Below are positions 53,591-61,925 of a DNA stretch of 64,000 nt, piece after piece. Numbering within the stretch: position 1 is the stretch's first letter; every line of letters starts with the position of its first letter. Source of the DNA: Chryseobacterium sp. POL2 (lineage in GTDB: Bacteria > Bacteroidota > Bacteroidia > Flavobacteriales > Weeksellaceae); the NCBI RefSeq assembly GCF_011058315.1, contig NZ_CP049298.1:372001-436000 (forward strand). Reading direction: 5' to 3'. A program made the translations under genes and the position numbers. A model generated the notes under the pieces. That model did no database searches and was not told where the DNA came from. It worked only from the letters and a program-made list of their open reading frames with translations.

Positions 53591-54313
53591 CTACTTTTGA
53601 GTGGTAAACTTAATTGAAGACCCATTTGCATATTCGGGAGAGGTGGCTCCGTAAAGGCTTTTTACATATTTTTTGACGTTTTGAGCAATGGTGTAGAGTC
53701 CTGTTCCGTCTGCGTATAAAATGTTGTCCCGTTCTATTAGTTTGATGTTGAGTTCTGCTTCGGTTTGGTCTACGGATTGAGTAGCACTCATCAATGATGC
53801 TTGATAGGTTGTTAGATTTGTTAACTTCAACTCGTCTTCGTTGGGATCATATGTTGGAATGGTTGCCAATAACTGTAACAAAATCCCAAAATTATCCGCC
53901 ATTTGTGTGTAAGATTGTCGGGATGTGGAAACGGTTGGTGCTGGTTGTCCGTTTTCATCGGGTGGAGTGGTGGTTTTCTTTTGTCCTCCTTGGATCACTC
54001 GATTTAAAGATTTTGCCTGTTCCAATATTCCTTCTGCTAATCCCAAAATTCCTAAATGATTGATGATTTTGGTGCAAGTTGGTTTTAGGTTTTCAAATGC
54101 AGTTTGGCGTAATGCAATCGCATTTTTGTTGGCGTTTCGTTTTTCTTCGACTTCGGTAAGTTTTGTAGAAGCTGTTGTGTAAAGTGTTTGAAGACTTACG
54201 ATTGTCAGGTTTTCTACAGGTGGATTGTATAAGGTATATACGGTGACTTGTTCGGTTAGCTTTTGCAGGTTGGCTACATTTTTGGCGTGCCCTACTTCTG
54301 ATTGTGATGCCAT
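53591..54313 (-). CDS. Hypothetical helical protein
   Basis: 240 residues, no signal peptide, mostly alpha-helical and Thr/Asn/Gln-rich (NLQKLTEQVTVYTLYNPPVE, KTTTPPDENGQPAPTVSTSR, QASLMSATQSVDQTEAELNI). I do not recognise a family. It has its own terminator and lies 40 bp downstream of the HTH pair, codirectional with it. Confidence 0.65.
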   Translation of the reverse strand: MASQSEVGHAKNVANLQKLTEQVTVYTLYNPPVENLTIVSLQTLYTTASTKLTEVEEKRNANKNAIALRQTAFENLKPTCTKIINHLGILGLAEGILEQAKSLNRVIQGGQKKTTTPPDENGQPAPTVSTSRQSYTQMADNFGILLQLLATIPTYDPNEDELKLTNLTTYQASLMSATQSVDQTEAELNIKLIERDNILYADGTGLYTIAQNVKKYVKSLYGATSPEYANGSSIKFTTQK

Positions 54314-54353
54314 GATATTTTGTTTTTGATGTTAGGTAATGATAATTTATAAT

Positions 54354-54680
54354 TTAGGGAAGAAACATTTTCTTCCATTTCGTTACGGTGTTTCTGCTTA
54401 ATCTGAAATGATTTGCTAATTCAGAATTGTTCAGGTTGTTCTTTTTCTGGAAGTCCAGTATTTTGAGAATGTCGGATTGGGAGTAGGAACGAAGTTTCTG
54501 GTTTTGTATCGGGTTTGCACCGAAGATTTTTTCATTAAGTGAAATGATATCAAAGGATGATAAGTTTTCTTTTTCGATAATATAGTTACACACTTCTTTT
54601 TTCTCCGGATATTTTTTTTCAAGGATATCCGAATAAATGCGTTTGTAATTGGGAGTTTTTATTTGTGCTTGCTGATCCAT
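54354..54680 (-). CDS. Small helix-turn-helix protein (second of a pair)
   Basis: 108 residues. The C-terminal third is a homeodomain-like HTH: SQSDILKILDFQKKNNLNNS, ELANHFRLSRNTVTKWKKMF, as found in transposase OrfA and Psq-type proteins. It overlaps the preceding HTH gene by 22 bp. Either the remains of a transposase DNA-binding subunit or a regulator; no catalytic part follows. Confidence 0.7.
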   Translation of the reverse strand: MDQQAQIKTPNYKRIYSDILEKKYPEKKEVCNYIIEKENLSSFDIISLNEKIFGANPIQNQKLRSYSQSDILKILDFQKKNNLNNSELANHFRLSRNTVTKWKKMFLP

Positions 54681-55075
54681 TTGTATAAGGTCGTTTTTGG
54701 GATGTTATATCTTGCCATTACTTCATTTTTCGTCATTTCACCGGTCTCTATCTGTTCAATAATAAAGTCGATCACTTCTTTGGTGTAAATATTTTTACGG
54801 AACCTCGGAAGGTTTGATTTTTTGTTTCCTTTTTCTTTTCCGGCAGAAGGAGGAGCATAGAGGATCAGATGTTGAGAATATATCCTGAAAAAATCATATT
54901 CCAATAATTTGCTCCAACGCAACAAAACCTCCGTATCCAAACTTTTGGCTTGATACATTTTCTGAATTTCCTCTTTCGTGCATTTAAAGAAATTACAGAT
55001 GCGAGATAGTTCTATCCCGCTTTCTGCAATTCTTTTTTCAATCATTTGTCCTATGTGGATGTTTTTGAAGTTCAT
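54659..55075 (-). CDS. Small helix-turn-helix protein (first of a pair)
   Basis: 138 residues. The N-terminal region resembles a phage-repressor-like HTH (GQMIEKRIAESGIELSRICN, FFKCTKEEIQKMYQAKSLDT); a linker rich in basic residues is followed by a C-terminal transposase-like HTH (NEVMARYNIPKTTLYKWISK). Same architecture as its neighbour, with which it overlaps by 22 bp; translational coupling is likely. Confidence 0.75.
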   Translation of the reverse strand: MNFKNIHIGQMIEKRIAESGIELSRICNFFKCTKEEIQKMYQAKSLDTEVLLRWSKLLEYDFFRIYSQHLILYAPPSAGKEKGNKKSNLPRFRKNIYTKEVIDFIIEQIETGEMTKNEVMARYNIPKTTLYKWISKHK

Positions 55076-55149
55076 ATCAATTCATGTAAAACTGTTTGCA
55101 GGTATTATAAAATACCTGCAAACTTGAAATCATCGTATATTTAGTTGTA

Positions 55150-55803
55150 TTACGGTTTCCAGAAACTCCAAACCGTACCATTATAAACTGCTAATTGTTT
55201 AGCAGTTGTATCATATACCATCATTCCCGGTGCAGGATTGATGATATTAACATGCGGACTCGCCACCTTTGGCAAAACCATTGCTTTATCCGTATCAGTT
55301 AGGACTAAGGTTCCTGTAGTGGTATCTGTAGCTCCATTGATTCCGATGGCTGCTTTGGCATTTTCCTGCTCATTTTTATTGTCTTGCAAAGAGGAATCAA
55401 TAGTGTTGAAAGCCGTGAACGTAACATCGTTATTAGATGCATCTTTCACTATTAATGGAAAAGTAGGGCTTCCCGTAAGATCAAACCAAGCACCCGCTTT
55501 CCTGTATTTCATTTTTTTGTCTGAAAGATCAAAGATGATGGTGCCATCAACTACCGTACCCTGCATTCCCCGATAACCTGTTTTGGTTACGGAATTATAT
55601 GATACAGGATTATTGGTAACTGTTGATACCCAAGGGACAACAATTCCTCTTGTATTATCTGCGGAATCGTAAAATTCCAGTGAAATACTTGGGTTTGGCG
55701 TAATACCATCTGCTAATTTTGTTATTCCAGTCTTACCAATTGCCACTTGTGCTGTTGATAAAGAGGCAATAAAGATTGTAAATATTATTGTGATTTTTTT
55801 CAT
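55150..55803 (-). CDS. Secreted hypothetical protein with a GMMVYD motif
   Basis: 217 residues from MKKITIIFTIFIASLSTAQ (55803); the longer frame to 55950 would overlap the previous gene. Signal peptide, then beta-rich repeats (SLEFYDSADNTRGIVVPWVS, GTIIFDLSDKKMKYRKAGAW) and the end NPAPGMMVYDTTAKQLAVYN with GTVWSFW, a module common in exported Bacteroidota proteins. Pairs with the following lectin-like gene, which ends with a similar motif. Confidence 0.8.
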   Translation of the reverse strand: MKKITIIFTIFIASLSTAQVAIGKTGITKLADGITPNPSISLEFYDSADNTRGIVVPWVSTVTNNPVSYNSVTKTGYRGMQGTVVDGTIIFDLSDKKMKYRKAGAWFDLTGSPTFPLIVKDASNNDVTFTAFNTIDSSLQDNKNEQENAKAAIGINGATDTTTGTLVLTDTDKAMVLPKVASPHVNIINPAPGMMVYDTTAKQLAVYNGTVWSFWKP

Positions 55804-55897
55804 TGTATAAAATTTAGTTGAACCGAACTTTTCGGAGGCTTTTAACACAATGGTTGAAAGCCTTCCTTTAAGTTCTATATAAACATTTGTGTTTTTA

Positions 55898-57301
55898 TTA
55901 ATTTGGGCACGCTTGGGTATTAAAACATTGCCAGCTGAATGTAGTGCCATCTGTGGTGGTATAGATTTTCAGACAATCTGCTTCTTCATCATATACCATC
56001 ATACCTTCCACCGGATTGGAGATAGCTTCTACCTGTGCAGTTGTGGGAATTCTATTAATCACAAATCCTTTTTCTTTTGATTCTAAAGCTGTCCATGCAC
56101 CTTTACGAACCATAGGCCATTGATCTGCATCGCCTGCACCGGCTCTGCTAAGAGCTGTAATGCCATGATTGGTATCTAAGACTGTCCCGGATGTTGCGGC
56201 GGGTTTGTAACAATAGCAACTATTAACAGTTGCATCTTTAGATGTACCATAAGTTTGTCCCGAAGCTCCTGCAATAGTTGGTATTCCGTTGCTGTCTACA
56301 CAATTGCTTGATGCACAAAGATTCTGATTGACAGATGAACCTGTGCCGGCAGATAAACTACCGCCTGCAGTAACTAAATTTGCACTTGTAAAACTGCCGC
56401 CTCCTTCAATGGCATCGGGACAGCCGTCATTGTCCGAATCCAAATCCAAATAGTCCGGAATACCGTCATTGTCACTGTCCATTTCAATGGGCAAATCCAG
56501 GCAGGGATCTACAAACTTGATTTTCTGCAAGTTGTTAAATCCTCCCGTTGATGCTGTATATCCAAAATATACATTAGTGGCTCCGCCAAAAATTTCGCTG
56601 ACAATTCCCCCCGAATTAAATGTATAAGTACCGGCATTAGTGCCATCAACCGTATATGAAATGGTTTGAGTGTCAGCATTCCAGGTAATTTCTACCAATC
56701 TCCATTGACCGTCTTTTAAGTTCCCCAGTTCAATATTATTGGTAAGATTGGATTGATTAGATGTTTTCCAAATTCTTCCATGTCCGTTGCTTCCTGTGGG
56801 ATCATAGGCCGGAGAGCCGGTGTTGGCGTATGTGTCCAATTCCAATGCAATACCGTTGGCAATACCTCTTGCTCCCAAACCATCGCCATCAGCACCTGTT
56901 GCGCTGGTACCTGCAGAAGAATTTTGGAAGACAATAGCTATGCCATCGGCTCCTGAAATATTAGTTCCTAAATTTGCTTGAAATCTTAACTGAAAACTTT
57001 TAGAAAAATCAATCTTTCCTTTAGACCAAGCTTGACCAGACTGGCTATTAGAAGCAGTTGTCAAGGTTATTTCATAATAATCAGAATTGGTTGCAGTTCC
57101 ATTCAATTGGAAATAGGTACTTACGGGGCCTGTAAAACCGTTTTCTTCACAGTCTAATATCCCATCATTGTCGTCATCTAAATCGATGGCGTTAATAATG
57201 CCATCCCCATCCAAATCATCGTTTGGACCGTATTGTGCTTTAAGCAGATTGCCCCAAGACAATACTACTAAAGCGAGTAAAAAAGAAATTTTTTTTATCA
57301 T
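55898..57301 (-). CDS. Secreted L-type lectin-like protein with Ca-binding Asp repeats
   Basis: 467 residues. Signal peptide (MIKKISFLLALVVLSWGNLLKAQ), then thrombospondin-type-3 Asp repeats (NDDLDGDGIINAIDLDDDND), an L-type lectin-like jelly roll at about 60-270 (GIAIVFQNSS, ELDTYANTGSPAYDPTG, GYTASTGG), a second Asp repeat block (EMDSDNDGIPDYLDLDSDND) and a C-terminal part with NPVEGMMVYDEEADCLKIYT. Likely binds sugars at the cell surface with calcium. No T9SS tag visible. Confidence 0.85.
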   Translation of the reverse strand: MIKKISFLLALVVLSWGNLLKAQYGPNDDLDGDGIINAIDLDDDNDGILDCEENGFTGPVSTYFQLNGTATNSDYYEITLTTASNSQSGQAWSKGKIDFSKSFQLRFQANLGTNISGADGIAIVFQNSSAGTSATGADGDGLGARGIANGIALELDTYANTGSPAYDPTGSNGHGRIWKTSNQSNLTNNIELGNLKDGQWRLVEITWNADTQTISYTVDGTNAGTYTFNSGGIVSEIFGGATNVYFGYTASTGGFNNLQKIKFVDPCLDLPIEMDSDNDGIPDYLDLDSDNDGCPDAIEGGGSFTSANLVTAGGSLSAGTGSSVNQNLCASSNCVDSNGIPTIAGASGQTYGTSKDATVNSCYCYKPAATSGTVLDTNHGITALSRAGAGDADQWPMVRKGAWTALESKEKGFVINRIPTTAQVEAISNPVEGMMVYDEEADCLKIYTTTDGTTFSWQCFNTQACPN

Positions 57302-57411
57302 AGTATTATTTTTGCCAATGAAGGTCGTCCAATCAACTATTTCATTGTTATTATATATAAATTAGTATTTGTTTAAACTTAATATGTCCAATTAAGTCCA
57401 AATCACATTAT

Positions 57412-58020
57412 TTAAAATTTAATTTCAAATATTGGAGGAGGTCGTATAAAAGAGCAACATTGATAAATATCTAAAATCCGTTTATTCTCATATTTATTGA
57501 CCTTATTTTTTACTTCTTTTATTGGAATAATGTTGTCAATGTATTTCTGACTATTATCGGATATAAATTTCTTTTGATTATTTGAAGATGGAGAAGTGGC
57601 AAGATTACTTTTTGTTATGTACAGAGCCGAGGGATTGGATTGATCATTGTTAATAAAGACTTTTTGTAAATCCGATACCGATTTTTTTATGATTGCTCGT
57701 TCTTTATTTTTCTTTTCTACCTTTCCGCCCTTTTCTACTGCATAGATTTGTCTATTTTTATTGCTGTCTTTGGTGATGTAGGCTACTTTGGCAGAAGAGA
57801 AATTCTGTAAGTTTACGACTGTAGTGCCATCTGTAATATAAATTGTAGCCTGGGGTTCCTGAGGGATTTGGATAATAACAGCCTTGTCTGATATGTGTAT
57901 TAAGGAGCTATCTTTTACATATATTTGGGACCATATACACAAAGGAAAAAAACACAAAAGAAAGAATGAGAACCATGACCTCATTCTTAGTGGTACTTTT
58001 GTGTTTTTCATTTCATCCAT
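57412..58020 (-). CDS. Exported hypothetical protein
   Basis: 202 residues from 58020 (or 199 from the Met at 58011). Signal peptide (SWFSFFLLCFFPLCIWSQ), then IYVKDSSLIHISDKAVIIQI and basic, low-complexity stretches to CCSFIRPPPIFEIKF. No domain recognised. First of the minus-strand run 58020-53591; its start region carries one arm of a long inverted repeat. Confidence 0.65.
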   Translation of the reverse strand: MDEMKNTKVPLRMRSWFSFFLLCFFPLCIWSQIYVKDSSLIHISDKAVIIQIPQEPQATIYITDGTTVVNLQNFSSAKVAYITKDSNKNRQIYAVEKGGKVEKKNKERAIIKKSVSDLQKVFINNDQSNPSALYITKSNLATSPSSNNQKKFISDNSQKYIDNIIPIKEVKNKVNKYENKRILDIYQCCSFIRPPPIFEIKF

Positions 58021-58042
58021 TTGATTGCTTTTGGAATCAAAA

Positions 58043-58269
58043 TAGTCCTATGTAGACTACTTTTATCCGCACAAATTTAAACAAAATATATTAAGACGCA
58101 AATAATATAAAAGATTGCTAATTAATGAATTGCTTTTATATGAATTCATCTAAATGTGTCTTTTCTATCATAGTTAATACACTTATAAATACTTATGATT
58201 ACAAATACCAAATCTGAAAAATATTGATTTGTAAATCAATTTGTTAATAAAGTAGTCTACATAGGACTA
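58043..58269. repeat. 21-bp perfect inverted repeats in a divergent promoter region
   Basis: Arms at 58043-58063 and 58249-58269 are exact reverse complements; each also contains a small hairpin (AGTAGTC-TACATAG-GACTACT in the right arm). Between them, 58223-58240 is the palindrome ATTGATTTGTAAATCAAT. The arms flank the gap between an exported protein gene and recombinase 1 and may be operator or recombinase-binding sites. Confidence 0.8.
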
Positions 58270-58318
58270 CTTTTTTTATGTTAAATTCGTTGGCGAATAA
58301 CCTAAAAACCCCAACGAA

Positions 58319-59557
58319 ATGACATTTGAATTCTTTTTGCCTTCCGCAGGTACCGTAAAAAACATCCAACTCAGACTTACCGACCAACAACAGAATAAGA
58401 CCTTTAGCTTCAGAACATTTTTAATAATCTCTGAAGAAGATTGGGACACGGGAAAACAACGCCCGAAAAACATTTACCTGAAAAAATACAAGAAACTGAA
58501 TACCAAGTTGGATATGATAAAGAAAGAACTTGCAGAGTATGTCTGTAAAATGCGGATGGAAAAAAAATTGCTGGTTCAAAGGGCAATGTCACGTGAGATT
58601 AAAGATATTTGTTCGGGTAAAAAAAATATTCTTCCGGAACAGTCATTACTCCATTATATGAAGTGGTACATTGAAGTAAAGCAAGATCTTATTTGCCATT
58701 CTACGTTCAAACGCTATATGGTTTTTTTTCATCTTCTGGAGCGTTTTGAAGGCTATATTTGCAAGAAACTTTATATAGGAGAAATCAATTCAGATTTTAT
58801 TAAAGATTTTATGGTTTTCGGTAAAGAGGAAGAGTACAGTGAGAATACGATTTACAGAACCATTCATTTCGTAAAAACAATTTTGAATTTTGCGGAAAGA
58901 AAAGGAATAAGAACCTGTGTTCGGGAACTGGAAATACGAAGGGAAAGACAGAAAAAAGAAGTTGTTACTTTAACGGAAAACGAAATCAGTACAATACAAC
59001 AAACAGAAGTTCCTAAAGAATTACAGGCAGCAAAAGACTGGTTGCTTATCAGTTGTTATACCGGACAGCGTTTTTCAGATTTTATGAAGTTTGATTTTCA
59101 AAACTTACAATATATCGGTGAAAAAAAATGTTTGCCATTTATACAACAGAAAACTAAAAAAGATATTTTGTTACCATTGCATCCAAATGTATTAAATAAG
59201 GTTAAAAGAAATGGAAATAATTTTCCTAGACTGATGGATATTCAGCATTACAATAACGAAATAAAGGAAATTGCGAAACTCGCTAATCTGAACGAATCGG
59301 TGAAAGCAAGGAAACGTTTGGGATTTCGCACTAAGGAAGTTGAAGCAGAGAAATGGGAAATTTTATCAAGCCACATTGGCAGACGAAGTTTTGCCACGAA
59401 TTTTTACGGTAAAATCCCAACCCCTCTTCTAATTGAAGCCATCGGGCATAGTACGGAACAGATGTTTCTGAGATATATCAATCCTGTGGATAAGGATAGG
59501 ATTTTGTCTCTAAGTAATTATTTTGACAGGATGTATGAGGAAAGGGTGGCGGTTTAG
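58319..59557 (+). CDS. Tyrosine recombinase 1 (Bacteroidota integrase type)
   Basis: 412 residues. N-terminal arm-binding domain (1-80), SAM-like core-binding domain (about 105-205, ERFEGYICKKLYIGEINSDF), then the catalytic domain. Active residues: Arg in TGQRFSDFM, Lys in QQKTKKDILLP, HxxR in SSHIGRRSFATNF, His in AIGHSTEQM and the nucleophile Tyr in FLRYINP. Complete and plausible as active. It converges on the GapS4b-like gene with 6 bp between stops. It probably belongs to an element inside the H-I unit. Confidence 0.93.
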   Translation: MTFEFFLPSAGTVKNIQLRLTDQQQNKTFSFRTFLIISEEDWDTGKQRPKNIYLKKYKKLNTKLDMIKKELAEYVCKMRMEKKLLVQRAMSREIKDICSGKKNILPEQSLLHYMKWYIEVKQDLICHSTFKRYMVFFHLLERFEGYICKKLYIGEINSDFIKDFMVFGKEEEYSENTIYRTIHFVKTILNFAERKGIRTCVRELEIRRERQKKEVVTLTENEISTIQQTEVPKELQAAKDWLLISCYTGQRFSDFMKFDFQNLQYIGEKKCLPFIQQKTKKDILLPLHPNVLNKVKRNGNNFPRLMDIQHYNNEIKEIAKLANLNESVKARKRLGFRTKEVEAEKWEILSSHIGRRSFATNFYGKIPTPLLIEAIGHSTEQMFLRYINPVDKDRILSLSNYFDRMYEERVAV

Positions 59558-59563
59558 ACTGTT

Positions 59564-60709
59564 TTATGTAGCACTTTCTTTTTTAGATTCAATATGTTTT
59601 AAGAAATTACGATAGGTATCATCTTTCTTCGCTTCAAATAAATCTAATAAAGCATTTTTGATGTGAGATTTGTCTTTTGTTGAATAATCACTACCATTTT
59701 CTAAGCTAAAGTTTGAAATGTTAATTTCAAACTCGGCATTGTTTCCTTTTGTAGGGAAATCTCTAAAAGAAAACACTACATTGCAAGAACCTTTATGCTG
59801 TTGATATGTGAAATCAAAAGAGGATTCCATTTCCCAAAATTGCAAATTAGGATGATACTCTTTTTCCCTAATGAAGAAAGTATCATGAATTTGATTTCCT
59901 TTTAGTTTTAAAGCACTTTTGTTTTCCATCCAATCAATTTGCTTTGGTAGAGGGACATTATCATCTGGTTTGAATTCCATATTAATAATATCCTTAAAAG
60001 TAAAATAGATGCTATTTTGCATGTAAGATGATAGCCTGTAAAAAAACACAATACGATCTTCATTTGAAAAATCGCCAAATAGAATCTTTTTTAATTCTTT
60101 GTCTTCTTGAACAATGTTTATTGCTTTGAAGTGTTGAACAAGGCTTCGTTGAATATTTTCTGCTACAAAATTACTTTCGAAAGATGTGTAAGATTTTATA
60201 AATTTAATTTCGTTATCATCTACTTTTTCAACTACGATTCTTCCCTTAAAAATATTTTTAGACTCATACCAACTTTTATTCAGATCGTGTCTTTCTATTT
60301 CATAATCAATAGCTATCGTATCTTGATTTTTGTCAAGAACCGATATACTAGGTTCGGAATTGAACCAAAAATTAATACCATCATCAGGAATGATATTCTG
60401 AAACGAAAAGTCTGTAAGTGTATCTATTATTGATTTATCAGAATGCCATTCGAGACGACTTGTATTTTTCTTTATATTATCTTCTCTTGTATTTTGGCAG
60501 GTTCTCAAATCATCAAATTCCGTAGGACTTAAAAGGAGTGTGGAAATGCAAGGAACTAATGTTTCTTTTTCAGAATTTGTGAAAAATATCCCTCTTTTTC
60601 GAAGCGATTTTTTAAGGTCAGATTTACTGAGGTAGGATTGATTGGCGAAGCCACGAATTAATTCTCCATACGGTAGAAACTTGTCTATATCTTTATGTTG
60701 AGTTTTCAT
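59564..60709 (-). CDS. GapS4b-like phage defence protein
   Basis: 381 residues, cytosolic. The N-terminal region DKFLPYGELIRGFANQSYLS, KSDLKKSLRKRGIFFTNSEK, LLLSPTEFDDL follows my memory of the GapS4b family; the rest is beta-rich without a motif I can name. It starts 2 bp after the partner gene, as expected for the two-gene GAPS4 system, where both genes are needed. Assignment is by recognition, not alignment. Confidence 0.6.
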   Translation of the reverse strand: MKTQHKDIDKFLPYGELIRGFANQSYLSKSDLKKSLRKRGIFFTNSEKETLVPCISTLLLSPTEFDDLRTCQNTREDNIKKNTSRLEWHSDKSIIDTLTDFSFQNIIPDDGINFWFNSEPSISVLDKNQDTIAIDYEIERHDLNKSWYESKNIFKGRIVVEKVDDNEIKFIKSYTSFESNFVAENIQRSLVQHFKAINIVQEDKELKKILFGDFSNEDRIVFFYRLSSYMQNSIYFTFKDIINMEFKPDDNVPLPKQIDWMENKSALKLKGNQIHDTFFIREKEYHPNLQFWEMESSFDFTYQQHKGSCNVVFSFRDFPTKGNNAEFEINISNFSLENGSDYSTKDKSHIKNALLDLFEAKKDDTYRNFLKHIESKKESAT

Positions 60710-60711
60710 AG

Positions 60712-61629
60712 TTATTTTTGTAATGTTTTAAAGTTATCATTAAAGCATTCTACATATACATTTTCTGTAAATGTATCATCTTCAAATGAATTTTTTGCAT
60801 TTCTAACATCTTTAGAATGTCGAAGTTCATTATAATCAGGGAAGCAGATAATGATTTCACCAGGCCAGGATTTAGACAGCTCTCTACTTAATCCTATCAA
60901 TCTTTTTAAATCTCCAAGCTCGAAGCCATCATTAGTACAAAGAACAAGTGATGTTTTTTTACTTTGTGTATCTTCAACTCTAAATGGTAGAAGTGTTGAA
61001 TTTATATATTCAATAGGAAGAACTTTACCATAGTTTTTTTTGGTAGTCGGATTTAAATTCTTTCCGGTATCAGGATAAAAAAATGTAATATCAGAATTTT
61101 GATATTTGTTTTTGACATACGTGATTGAGTTGTAGGTAAAATCTATTCGCTTATTATCAACAACATAAAAACTGGCAAAACTGTAATCGGAGTTCAGTTG
61201 AATATTTTCAATTTTAGATAGTACGTCCCCAGATTCATCATCTTCATTTGAGAGCCAAAAGAGTAATCCTATATTTTCAGCAGAAGAATATCCTTTTATA
61301 CCATTAAGTTCTTTTAATTCAGGACTATATTTAAAGCAGTCAATTGCTTGTGCTAAATCATCATAATATTCTTTGAACTTTGTACTGAGACTATTAGGAT
61401 AAGATTTATCTGTGAATTTTACAGACACGCATATTCGCTTTAGAACACCATCTGTTAAAGGCGATAAATATGAGAAAAAGAAATCAATACCATGAGTTCT
61501 CTTTTCATGAACATCTTTATTACAACTAAATTCTATATTTCGAGGAGGTTCTCCCCAGCCGATTAATTTTAGAAAATTCTCGACTGATTTTTCGCCGTAT
61601 TCTCCAATAAGTTTAGATTTTTCTCCCAT
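60712..61629 (-). CDS. GapS4a-like protein, PD-(D/E)XK-type
   Basis: 305 residues. IGEYGEKSVENFLKLIGWGE then HGIDFFFSYLSPL and RICVSVKFTDKSYP give the E...GIDF...xVK layout of a PD-(D/E)XK nuclease, as in GapS4a, the nuclease of the GAPS4 anti-phage pair found in gamma-mobile-trio elements. The C-terminal half has a Rossmann-like pattern (LVLCTNDGFELGDLKRLIGL). First gene of the pair. Location next to a recombinase and inside the variable region fits a defence role. Confidence 0.65.
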   Translation of the reverse strand: MGEKSKLIGEYGEKSVENFLKLIGWGEPPRNIEFSCNKDVHEKRTHGIDFFFSYLSPLTDGVLKRICVSVKFTDKSYPNSLSTKFKEYYDDLAQAIDCFKYSPELKELNGIKGYSSAENIGLLFWLSNEDDESGDVLSKIENIQLNSDYSFASFYVVDNKRIDFTYNSITYVKNKYQNSDITFFYPDTGKNLNPTTKKNYGKVLPIEYINSTLLPFRVEDTQSKKTSLVLCTNDGFELGDLKRLIGLSRELSKSWPGEIIICFPDYNELRHSKDVRNAKNSFEDDTFTENVYVECFNDNFKTLQK

Positions 61630-61744
61630 AGAGCATTAGATTTTTCCTGTAATGCTAATTTACGTTTTTTGAATAAATAATTTTAAGAATAATAATTATA
61701 TGTGAAAATCTAAGTTACAGCCTATGATAAAGGGTGGGAAAATC

Positions 61745-61840
61745 AGCTCTTTTGCAAAATATGTTGTTGGTTTAGCTTTGGTGTTTTGCAAATGTGCTGA
61801 TGTGTGTTGGCAAAAAAGCGGCCGGAAAAAGAATAAATTT
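61745..61840. repeat. Second repeat family, copy 2
   Basis: AGCTCTTTTGCA (61745-61756), 30 bp, TGCAAATGTGCT (61787-61798), as in copy 1 with the same spacing and direction, then AAAAAGAATAAATTT (61826-61840), the reverse complement of the A/T-rich segment of copy 1. So the two copies frame the inside of the H-I unit. Confidence 0.65.
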
Positions 61841-61925
61841 TGTGTTGGAAGGGTTATAGATTTTATTCGGGTTATTTTTCAGATCAGTTATTGATAAATT
61901 TTAATTTTTAGTCACCGCTCTGATA

